Source of the DNA: Xestospongia bergquistia
Lineage: Eukaryota; Porifera; Demospongiae; Haplosclerida; Petrosiidae
Assembly (NCBI GenBank): GCA_963965975.1
Contig: OZ014418.1
Span: forward strand, 818,501-882,500
DNA length: 64,000 nt
Reading direction: 5' to 3'
How positions within the stretch are numbered: the first letter of the stretch is position 1; every line of letters starts with the position of its first letter. Position numbers and translations under genes: made by a program. Below the pieces are notes generated by a model. It searched no databases. It had not been told where the DNA came from and saw nothing but the letters and a program-made list of their open reading frames with translations. Below, piece by piece: positions 9,516-20,326 of the stretch.

Positions 9516-12500
9516 TCATAATGGAGTGTTGAATAATTTGAAACTTTCATTCAGTGATATTGAAGACATCGAGTCCTGGGATCCAATTTTTGCCAAAGTG
9601 GGTCCCGAGGAAGACAAACTACTGGGAATAGTATTTGGTCCCAGAGTACTTTCAGGATCATCGCAACTAATACTACTAAGGGTTGTGTTACTAGCAGAAC
9701 TGATCATACTGTCACGTGGGGTAGAACCAATATCACCTGATGGAGGAAAGAAATTTTATTAACTATCACAAGTAAACTACAAAGAAATGGATGTGACTGA
9801 TGTCAGTCTTCTAAAACTTCTCAAACTAGTTTAACTCACTTGAGTAACTGGATAGTGTCGAGTCCCTTTTGGAGTTCTCGTGGAAAGTGATGGCCAAGGA
9901 AGAACGTGGTGAAATTGGAACAGGAGAATATGGAGCGGGGAAGTTCCGACTATCCCTCTTGTTTCTAATGTAAGAAGCTAACTCTTTTAGACTTGTAGCT
10001 GATCCAACAGAGGATATAGATTCCTAAAATATATATATAACAGTTTTACTAATATATCCAAATGTATATATATCTTACCCTAGAATCAGAGGGAGGGATT
10101 TGCAGTGATTTACGAACAACACCAGCTGTATGAACTCTCTTCCTCATGCTATGTGAGAGTGGTCGACCACGTGTTAGAGTAGCTGAGCCTGTCACCATAA
10201 TACCAGTCAAAGCTTGTGTTCCATGAGATTGTAGTTTATCGTCTGACAGAGAGAGAGAGAGAGAGTATGTTATACATAGTGGACTGTATCTATACCTCTA
10301 ATTGTTAACATTTGAGAGAAGAACAAATCCCATATTTCTTGGACCCATTCTTGTTTTTCTTCTACTGTGTCCGTCTAAACATTCAGATCATCAGATTATT
10401 ATAGCATTAAAATTGTCCTTACTTGAAAAATAATAGTCTCTTTACCCTTTGTCATTTCTACAGCAAAACGATTTTCATGTCCAGGTACTTGTTCTCTCAG
10501 CATGAGCTCTGATGTCTACAGTAGAGAAGACAATCATATCTTATTATTCTTTTAAGTATTATTTTACTTTGTACTGTTGTTTGTAATCATACACTTCAGA
10601 TCCAGTTGGTCCTGCTCGAGTCATTTTGCGAGTCTTAGCAAATAGTAAGCTTTTCTCAAAGAGAAAGACTTTACGTCGATGCTTTGTGAAGCCATCTACA
10701 ACTACAAGATCGCCTACTCTTAGAATTCGGCCTAAATCATCAATATCGTGCGTATATCCCTTCAAAGACTCCAGTGCTAACAGATCGTTACCATGACGAA
10801 GAACAAAGTCCACCATCTTCAAAGCTTCCTAGAAGACATATATGTAATGCATGACACTTCATGTTTTAAAGACCTTTAGCTTTCCAAAGTATTCTTTCTT
10901 TGCTCCTTTTTGTACTTCTTGTAACTCTTTGCCTTTTGTGGTGTATTTTACCATTTGCTAAAAATATGTGATTCATAAATATTATTGTTGAGGATTATTA
11001 AAAACAATTACTGATATTAGAATAAAACATACTTCAAGAAATTGTCTGTATTTTGTCATTCTTTGTACAGGTTTAATAAGATAAGCATCAATTCGTAATG
11101 GATCACCGACCTTCTCTTGTAAACCCTATAACAATAGAATTAATGAAACAAAACAATAAAATTAGCCTTTACTCTAAAGAATAAATCTTCCTCTATTATT
11201 AACTGATCCTGTTGAATCTTGTTCTTAAAGTACATAGCATAGTCTAAAAATTCCTGAAGTGAAAATAATGAACTAAATAATTATAAAAATCTTAATTGAC
11301 CCACTTCTTCATGGTCCAAAAATACCAGACCCATTTTAATAGGGGCCCGGATACATTTTCTAATTCGAGGGAGCACAACGCTGGAGGAAGATTGAAGAAT
11401 CTCTAAGAGTAGGTATCTAATTGAACTCACTCTCTACTGAAGTTAAGAAATGTGGGTAACAGTCCAAAGAGTATGTCTTTCTTTCCAACAAGACGTGGAG
11501 GAAGAGATTTAACATCATCCATAAATGGCACGTAATTCTGGTTACAGATAAAGTGATTCAATTATTCTCCATATTATAACTTACAGTTATAATACGCTCT
11601 AAGTCACGAATATAAGTCTCTTCTGTTGTCAATAATTCTTCCATAAGTTTCCTACAAAGACAGAAAAAGTTGATAATAATTTTTATATGAAGACTACAAA
11701 AAAGTGAAGCAAGCAAAAAGGAGGTAAAATGTAAAGCATAAAGAAGTAAAAAGAAGGCAAGCTACTCTCTGGTAGCGCCATGGAAGTGAGGGAGAGAGAG
11801 AGAAGAGGAAGAGAGTGGAGAAGCGATCCTACCAACGGTCAACTACGGGCCTACAGAAAGGTAGGAAAACATCTACATATACCCACAGACCTTGGCCTCT
11901 CGACCGAGCGCACAGCTTCGGGAGTAGCCGCGTATAACTAAAGAACGAAAGACACTCGCACTAACAGATCAGCCTACCTACGGACGATCGATGCTAATGA
12001 GAAGTGCCCTACAGAAGTTCACTTCCACTAGGCCTTCCAAAAGAAAGCTTTTATATTTACTGCTGATTTTGAAGCGAAGCTCTTGTGGGTCGTGTTCCGC
12101 TTACAAAGATCATGAATGTGATTATAGTGACAATTAAAATAATATGCTCTTAAGACATGCCTTCTGTGTTTAGCATGAGCAGTTTGTGTAGTCATATCTG
12201 CTGGATTCTCTTCAACCTAAAATAAATCAATAATTGTATCATTTTTAGGACAGTTTAAAATTACCGTATTGTCATCTAAGCTGACTTTTTCCGGTTCTTC
12301 TGTAAATTGAGGATTGGAAGGACATGAAATTTCAGGCCGTGGTGATGATGGTGATGGCTGCAAAAAACCAATAAACATGTTATATACAGACATATATATT
12401 ATTACTAACAGGACGTGGGGATACTGTTGTTCGAGTTCTACGATTGAGACTTCGAGATCTCTTGAGAGTAGTACCCGAGTCAGTCATATCTTCGGGAGCA

Positions 12501-15500
12501 GAGTAGCTTCTCTTCCGTATCTCGCTATCATCTTTCACACTAAGGAGATCCACAGTAGGTGAGGTATTAGGTACATCTACCTCGTTCAAGAATTCTAAAA
12601 GACTAACACAATCTGACTCGCTGCCACTACAGTTGCCGGCTTCTTCGGTGTTAGAGACACCATCAAGTTGTTTTACTATGTTGTTGCTTTTTTCCAGAAG
12701 GGAAATAGCCTGGTGTGCTCTCTTGTCAATATCTAACACAGTAACTTGTATTTCTTTGCCAGATTCACTGAGACGCCGACCAATCATGCCTCCTTGACGA
12801 GGAAATGAGTAGCAGCGATGCATACTAACCTCAATGTCTCCATCACTAGCATATCCACCAGACACACTATCGATTACTTCACTAATTTGTTTATTTCGTT
12901 TCCCTATCATCTCATCTAATAACTTGTAGTAAAGTTCAAAGCGATCATGAAGTTCAACAATTCGATTCAGAGCAAATTCAAATCCTTCTTTGCCCCAGCG
13001 ATTCTCCATGGATGCCACAGTATCTGTGAGGAGTTTGATCTCTTCCTTTTTAGGGGGAGGGAAATGAGATTGAAACTCATCTAATTGAGCCTTCATACAC
13101 TCTGGGTCAATGTCATTAGGATCCATAGACAGGATATCATAGTCGCTTAAAAAGGCCACTCCTTCAATACACCAGTTAATTGACTGAGAGAGAGAGAAAG
13201 AGAGAGAGAGAGAGAAAATCATTATCAAACAGTAGAAATACAGTTATACAAACTAAACATTATGAAAGGCACCTTGTCCATAATATTATGTAGTTTGACA
13301 GCATTGTTAAGTCTTTTCTTTCTGGTCTCCATATTCTTATGGAAGTCAGAAATGTGTTGCTTAATTTGTTTAACAGTTCCTTTCACATCACAGCCTAAAT
13401 GTTCCAAGCTGCTGAGCTCTGAAGCATTCTTCAATAAATGATCACTTCTAGAGAGAATTTGCTGCAAATATGCAGAAATAGAAACAAAGAGAATGAAGCA
13501 ATATATATGAACTTCAATGTAGTTGTCAACATGATGTGCCTCATAGCAAATAATGTAGATGGTCACTGATGATAATGGTCACTTACTTTTGTGTTTTCTT
13601 CAAACTCAAGCAGTTCGTTGACCAGAGCTTGAGCAACTTCTAAAGACTCTCCAATTCCGTTATGTGTTTCAAAGAACTCTTCAGCGTATTGTTCAAACCA
13701 TTCTAGAATCTGAACACACAATAAAATAAGACATTACAATAAAAAACAATGCTTTTAAATTTATAAAGAAAGATTTAATTTTTATACATCAAAAAACAGT
13801 TATCAATTAGACATATAACTTCATTACTTAGTCAAATAAGAGACAGTGATCAGTATAACATAATTCTCTGTACAATTTATAGACACTTGATCTCTCTTAT
13901 AACATTCTTTACTCACTTGATCTCTCTTATAATATTCTTTACTCACTTGATCTCTCTTATAATATTCTTTACTCACTTGATCTCTCTTATAATATTCTTT
14001 ACTCACTTGATCTCTCTTATAATATTCTTTACTCACTTGATCTCTCTTATAATATTCTTTACTCACTTGATCTCTCTTATAATATTCTTTACTCACTTGA
14101 TCTCTCTTATAATATTCTTTACTCACTTGATCTCTCTTATAATATTCTTTACTTACTTGATGCGCTTCTTTCTCAAATTTCTTCTGCTTCAAATTAGCCT
14201 CCAGTTTCTCATTACGAGCATTCCACAATGTATCTAATCGAGCTCGGACATTTTCCACTCGATTCAGTAACACTTCAATGGTTTCCAATGTGGCATTAAA
14301 ATCTGGATTACTCTGGAGTTGCTCTTTTGAAGATGAACACATACGTTCTTTGATTTTCTCCCCTTCAGAAGCCAATTCATCTACATGAAGAGTTTCTAAA
14401 GTTTTCCGCCTCTGTAAGTGATGTGATTTTAAACACTTTTCCGCCTCCTACAGTGAGAATGAAAATGATGATAAACCTTATAAAAGTTAATATGTTCATA
14501 TTAATGCCTTCTTTGTATCATTAAATTGATAACCAGTAAATAAACTGCCAGAAAATATAGAATAGCTTACATCAAAATTTGCCAGCTGGTTTTTCCCAAC
14601 AACTTGTCATTATGTACACAAACATTATTAAATTTAATTTTCCAATACAAAGAAAGGGTAAATACTAGGTTTCTGATATCCTGCAGCTGTCTGGTAACAC
14701 CCAACACACACACACACAACTTCAAAGAACTTATTAACCACATCAAGTTAGATATAATTTACCACATAAATGACAATAGTTACATTAGATACAGGAAAAA
14801 ACATGTAATAAGGGAAATTTAAAATTAGAATTTTATCCTAGTAGACGGGCGGGGTTAACATTACCTCTAATGTTTTGGGTAACTCTTCTTGTGTAAAAGG
14901 AGCAATGGCTTGAGCTAGTCTCTTAGACACACCCACCACATCACAAATGAATGGCTCCACTTGCTATAATGAAAAGACCAAAGAGAGAGAGACAGACAAA
15001 TGGCATCACATGTACATCAAGCTTAATTAGACACATGAGTGGGTGGACATAGTTAATATAAGTACTACACAATTAATATTGTACATTTATAAAGTACATG
15101 TAATACAGTACATACTATCAATCTATGCACATGTTTACACAGAACAGGTAATGAAGTTGTGATCATAACATTACTTCACAAGAAAGATGACCTAACAATT
15201 CTGCATTAATATACAACATGTTGTCATCATATCCTCTCTTCCTTGTAATCTCTAAAAGATAGTGTCATACATGCCTCCCACCTACTATTCCAGTGGTTCA
15301 TTAGACTATCATCATATTAATTTGTCTATCAATCATATTATCTAAATAAATGAGTGACCCACAAATCATAACATAGGTTTAGTATGTTATTGATTAATTA
15401 TACATTATAGTGTAAAGTCTCGTTTCCATACCATGCGGAATCGGACCCAGTCCTGATGATTGTATTTGAGACTTCCACCAAATTCGAAAGTAAGTTGATC

Positions 15501-16301
15501 AGATTTGATATATTGAAATAGTTCTGTTGGAGTTTTAACAACACAGCACTAGGAGAGAGGGTGAGAGATTGATCTACTTCCAATTAAACAAACCATGCTA
15601 TACTTACAGGCAAGACAATAGCAGGAACCTCCTTGCTAAGATCCTCATTTTGGTCAATACCATTTACAATTTCTTCTTGTTGCAAATCTATACTAAATGC
15701 CCATTGTACGACATTCATGTCAGGTTTGTATCTTGAAGTAAGTAGGTATACTTTGTGAAAGAGATTGTTTTCATTCTAAATAATATAAGTGTGTGCACAA
15801 GACACAACCATATCAAATGGGAATATTATCACATTCATGTAGTAAATAATAATCTTTGAAGTACATGAAAACAAACTTTTGAAATACGAGACACATACAT
15901 TATCTACATAATATCTACATATCATACATGATAACATGATGTAAATAACATGTACATGTGTAATATTATACCCTATAAGAATTAGTTTGGCTTTAACAAT
16001 TCAAAGTCTTAGCACATTTGCCAAACTTTTTCCACCACATACACAGATATTGAAACCTCAAACACCAATTTAAAAGCAATTTGACAAACATTCCCACTAT
16101 ATGGTCTGTGTGTGTGTGTATATACATACATATATAATATATATAGCAACTATTTATTCCAGCTGTTCAATTACTATTTACACATATCAATATATTACCT
16201 GAAAAGCATTCATGGCGATAAGAACTTTCTTTAAAAAGAAATCATACATTTGATCAGCTGCAATAACAACTGAAAATTTGTGACTTCTAATCTCTTCACT
16301 G

Positions 16302-16369
<68 letters not shown>

Positions 16370-18462
16370 TACAAATAACACTATTAGTCTGGAATGTTCT
16401 GTGTAACCAAACATCAAGTCATCATTCAGGGAAATTACAAGGAACTAAATGGAACTAACTGGGGAATAACTCTTATAAATTAGGATTACATAATAACATC
16501 AGGAAAGACAACATTTACATGAAAGGTATTATTCTCATGTAATATGTTAAACAGTTAATCACAAGATTCTTTCCTTTGACCAAAGCTAATAGAACATATC
16601 ATATTGTTTAATAACAGAGACCTAGTGAATGCAATAACAAAGTTATATGAAACCAAATGTCAATTATATAAAGTATTTAATTATTAAAAAAAAAACACTG
16701 CTTATCAACAATTACTTTGAATTGAAAAATTAACTGAGCATTTGAGTTTAAAGTTGACATCATTCTTGTCAGCATCTTTCATTTTAGACAGCTGTTATTT
16801 ACTTCCTTTGAAAATTTGTATGTACATTTGTTTTATTACTTAACTAAATAGACTTATTGTGTGTTTTATAAAAAAAAAATCATATCATCTAATGATCGTA
16901 GTTGTCAAAATTAGACTAGTTAATTCTGACAGTTGTCATAGTGAGTAGACAATTATAACACAATCAGTGCATCCTGTGTCATATAGTTTAATAAGAAAAC
17001 CTCTTCACTGTTTATCTTTGAAGTAATGTCCACACGCACTCACACACACACACACACACACATACACAGATACACACAGGAAACCAATGTAGCCACTTGA
17101 TCAATAGACTATAGTACTAGATATAGTCAGCAATCTGTGTTTAATTATGTGGTAAGAATATTAGTCTCAAAACGATTGCTTTTTACTATCAGTCTATTAT
17201 AATGGTAACTGTTTACCAATAAACTATTACATATTGACAGTATACTGTGTTTGAGTATATGGTAAACAATTGTTCTACTATCAGTCTATTGTAGCAGTAA
17301 TTGCTTCAGTAATGTTGCTTTTAAGAGGGTAGACAATATGGCAATATTGCTAATATTAATCACAAGATTCTTTCTTTTGACCAATATTAAAGTTCTTAAA
17401 GCTTAAAGCAATAAGCTACATTACTTGATGAATAACAAGCTGAGAACTGGATAGTCAATTAACATGTGCTAGACAGCTGCCCAATAGAGCCAAGATAACA
17501 GAAGACTCTATGTATATATTTGGTTGTCACATGACAAATATATACAAAACATTATTACTATATTAGGAAATGCAATAATAAAATCAACATGCAATCTTTG
17601 AAAATGATAAAAAGTAACAAAGTATTTCTTATCCCACATACCTAGGAACATATGTGAAATATGTCAACATGTCGATAATTTCATCATTGTGTAGTTCCAT
17701 TATGAGATCTATGTCTAAATCTGGTGGTTGTATAACAGATAAGACAGGGCCGTTACGCACATCTCGACCACCTGTAGAGAAAAGGTTGTCAATGAAACCT
17801 ATTAATGGTCCAGGAAGTGTTAGAAATGTAAATTAAGTTTGTGAAGAAAAAGAAAGACTTTGTGTTTAGACACAAATCCACTGATCCTTTGTTGAGGTCA
17901 GCTAACTTACTTAATAGCGTCACTACTCATACTACTGTTAAATTCTGAGAATACTTTTGGGTGTCAAATTACTTATTATAGATTATATCTCACCTGAGAG
18001 AAAGATCATTCCAGACAGGAGGTTTTCCAAAGGTATTTCTATTGATCTCTTTCGAACTACACAAATAGAAGGAGGTGGTTTCTCTAAGTCCATTTTATTG
18101 ACTAATAAAACACTACAACTCTCCAAATACACACTCAAAGAAATAAATAGTTACAATATCAAGATATTGCTCTTTAGAGAGGTCAAAATCAGATATAAAA
18201 CGCTGACAGAAGCACATACAGCGAAGCACTACGTTGCATACCACAGTGGTATGTACTTCAATAAACAAGTTACGCACAACTTACAACTAATGCATTCAGC
18301 AACTAACTTACTATGACAGAGTCGAGCTGTTCTTTCATATGTTTCCTCGTCCATCTCTTCTTCGTCTTCTTCTTCAGGAGGAGGACTGCAGGTTTTTCTA
18401 CTACTTACACCAGAGTCGTTGGAGACACGCTCAAATCGAGTGCGATTTACAAGTCCGAACAT
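9516..18462 (-). CDS. Dbl-family Rho GEF with Sec14-like, spectrin-like, DH and PH domains (PLEKHG4/MCF2L type)
   Basis: A large multi-exon gene that starts at 18462 (MFGLVNRTRFERVSND) and ends at 9516. Order of domains: acidic N terminus; a Sec14/CRAL-TRIO-like region (exons 17642-17771, 16199-16298, 15608-15775, 15432-15548, ending FGGSLKYNHQDWVRFR); spectrin-like helices (14865-14963, 14157-14447, 13587-13709, 13273-13461); a Ser-rich linker (12410-13183, 12265-12357); a DH domain (from EENPADMTTQTAHAKHRR through YLIKPVQRMTKYRQFL); a PH domain (LRHGNDLLALESLKG to RKVFLFEKSLLFAK); and a Ser-rich tail. The PH entry LRHGNDLLA resembles PLEKHG4. Such proteins load GTP on Rho/Rac/Cdc42. One intron appears to use GC-AG (donor at 12160) and one is only 35 nt (11403-11437). 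Confidence 0.87.
10243..10266. repeat. GA/CT microsatellite at a Rho GEF acceptor
   Basis: On the transcribed minus strand this is a CT run ending CTGTCAG directly before the exon that starts ACGATAAAC, so it forms the polypyrimidine tract of that intron. Confidence 0.7.
11760..12080. other. CpG-rich block inside a Rho GEF intron
   Basis: Within the intron 11652-12160, roughly 11810-12000 contains about 14 CpG dinucleotides in 200 bp and is visibly less AT-rich than everything around it. No ORF, tRNA box pair or terminal repeat is evident. It could be an internal promoter for a short DH-PH isoform, or a relatively recent insertion that has not lost its CpGs. Confidence 0.5.
13184..13218. repeat. 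GA/CT microsatellite at a Rho GEF acceptor
   Basis: On the minus strand this reads as CT repeats ending CTCTCTCAG immediately before the exon beginning TCAATTAACTGG at 13183. Confidence 0.7.
13886..14156 (-). repeat. 30-bp minisatellite that multiplies a 5' splice donor
   Basis: Nine near-perfect 30-bp units, plus a diverged end unit. In transcript orientation each unit carries CAAGTGAGTAAAG, a good 5' splice site; the first one, after the exon ending at 14157, reads CAAGTAAGTAAAG. Because the unit is 30 bp, the reading frame stays open: using a later donor adds ten residues (VSKEYYKRDQ) per unit. The opposite strand is also open through the array, which is a consequence of the unit length and not a second gene. 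Confidence 0.9.
16299..16366. repeat. GA/CT microsatellite at a Rho GEF acceptor
   Basis: About 30 GA dinucleotides on the plus strand. In the transcript it is a long CT tract ending CCCTCCAG at the Sec14-region exon 16199-16298. Confidence 0.85.
16367..17641. other. Long Rho GEF intron
   Basis: The upstream part of the intron between exons 17642-17771 and 16199-16298. It is AT-rich with a CA run (about 17036-17060) and short A-tracts. I see no additional exon or element that I can support. Confidence 0.5.
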
Positions 18463-18642
18463 CAATGCAAAATAATTAACAGATAAGAAAAAGATTAACA
18501 AGTATAATTTGTATTTTTTGTCAACACGTTGTATCTGATCTAAATATATATACACTTACAATAAACTAATTATACATGTGGGTAAGAGTGAAAATAATCT
18601 GCATTGGGTGGGGCTTTAAAATTACGGACCGCCTAATATATA
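18463..18642. promoter_or_regulatory. Bidirectional promoter region, Rho GEF / NAA30
   Basis: The 180 bp separate divergent start codons. GGGTGGGGC at 18606-18614 lies about 30 bp upstream of the NAA30 ATG. Confidence 0.4.
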
Positions 18643-19491
18643 ATGGAAGAGCAGGAACAGTCTCAATCTCAAACATTGGAACCGACTCTTTTATCACTCG
18701 ATACCACGCCATATGAAGAACGCCCTATTGATGTACCAATAGACAATAGTGTTACATATATACAATATAAATCAGAAACTCAAATGCCTGATATAATGCG
18801 ACTTATGAAGGCTGATCTCTCAGAGCCATATTCCATATACACGTACAGATACTTTATTCATAACTGGCCACACCTTTGTTTTATGGTTCGTAGAACTGTA
18901 ATTATAATTATTATTGTAAAAAGAAAAGATTGTCTAAGTGTTTAGAGGAACTAGGTTTAGTGGATGAGTAAGACCACTTCTATTTTACCATTATATGCAC
19001 AATGTGATAATAATAATTTGTACATAGTCATTGCTGGTAGCTCAAACCTAATCCCTAAAGTAATAATGTCAGTTAATTCCAATTTACTATAATTTTTTTT
19101 TACGTAGGCATACTGTAATGATCAGTATGTTGGAGCTATTGTCTGTAAACTAGAAATGAGACACTGTGCTAATAAGAGAGGATACATAGCAATGTTAGCA
19201 GTGGATAAGAGCCATAGGAGAAAAGGAATTGGTAATTTATAAAATTAGTTTTTTTAATAGTTTTGTTTTCTACTCGTAGGTTCCAGTCTAGTCCGTCTAA
19301 CTATCCAAAGAATGATGGCAGATGACTGTGATGAGGTTGTCTTAGAGACAGAAGTCACTAATGGAGCAGCTCTGTCGTTGTATGAGAACTTAGGATTTGT
19401 GCGTGACAAATATTTGCATCAGTATTACCTCAATGGAGAAGATGCCTATCGTTTAAAACTGTGGCTTAAAAAAGATACTTTTATAGAATAA
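18643..19491 (+). CDS. NAA30: N-alpha-acetyltransferase 30 (NatC catalytic subunit)
   Basis: Three exons (18643-18885, 19108-19231, 19280-19491) give 192 residues. The GNAT domain carries the hallmark [19 protein letters not shown] and YRYFIHNWP segments, [27 protein letters not shown] (acetyl-CoA loop R/Q-x-x-G-x-G/A), [11 protein letters not shown] and [11 protein letters not shown]. NatC acetylates protein N termini such as Met-Leu and Met-Ile on the ribosome together with NAA35 and NAA38, which are not in the window. The N-terminal tail is shorter than in vertebrates. The stop is 56 bp from the start of OPA3 and an AATAAA-type signal lies in that gap. Confidence 0.97.
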
Positions 19492-19547
19492 AGACTTTAT
19501 TATCACTATAGTAAATAAATAAAGTGGGTGTGGCTAATGTTGCTAAG

Positions 19548-20145
19548 ATGGTGGCATTTCCATTGGGTAAACTAGTGTACTTAGGTATGAAGCAAATTTC
19601 AAAACCTATAGCCTACCAAATCAAGATAGCTGCAAGACGTAGTCCCTTCTTTGGAAAATATGTATGCAGTCTACCAGCTAATGGTAAAGAAACTAACTAA
19701 GTCTTAACTATAATTGTTCTCCTAATTTCATAATTCCATTCTCATTATCCATCTCCATTAAGTTTTTATAATTCCACAACTTCATCCCCATTCTTTCATT
19801 CCAGCTCTTCACAGACTAGAGATGTTTGTCAAGTATCGACTAATGGGAGGGAAAGGAGCCATTGAATACGCACCCCTGAGCCAAGAGAAAGCAGTTGAAC
19901 TGGGCTCAGAGATGTTAGGTGAATTTTTCATTTATGCTACAGCTGCAAGTTACATTGTTTACGAGTATGTGAAAAGTAAAAAGAAAGATAAAGCACGTGA
20001 CAATACACAAGATGAACAGAGTGTTACAATAATTAAATTAAATGAATTAGTTAATCAAATGGAGGGTGATATCACAGTGATGAAGAACAGGCTACAACAA
20101 TTGGAACAATCTAATAACACAGTTGTCAAATCAACCAAGAAATAA
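19548..20145 (+). CDS. OPA3: OPA3-like mitochondrial protein
   Basis: Two exons (19548-19683, 19805-20145) give 158 residues. It begins [20 protein letters not shown], matching the conserved OPA3 N terminus, followed by RRSPFFGKY and [28 protein letters not shown] motifs, a hydrophobic segment ([16 protein letters not shown]) and a C-terminal coiled coil. OPA3 proteins sit in mitochondrial membranes and affect mitochondrial morphology. A GGGTGTGGCTA element lies 12-22 bp before the ATG, inside the 56-bp gap that follows NAA30. Confidence 0.95.
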
Positions 20146-20326
20146 GCCACAAGATATTTAAAAAATTAGAAAATTTGTATATTTTGTTGCTGAATATTTC
20201 AGTTCATCATTTTATTAATTAATTATAACAGTTAATTAAAGGATGACATTAGGACAAATTTAATGTGTACATAGTACTTATAAGGTGATTACAAAATGTG
20301 ACATTTCTTGCCTCTATCCTCTGGGA

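Noticed and set aside
11880..11990. Possible tRNA or 5S-like sequence in the CpG-rich block
   Set aside because: GGTCGAGAGG resembles a B box only loosely; no A box at proper spacing and no cloverleaf could be drawn.
13887..14237. Plus-strand 116-residue hydrophobic repeat ORF
   Set aside because: It is the antisense reading of a 30-bp minisatellite; open only because the unit length is a multiple of three.
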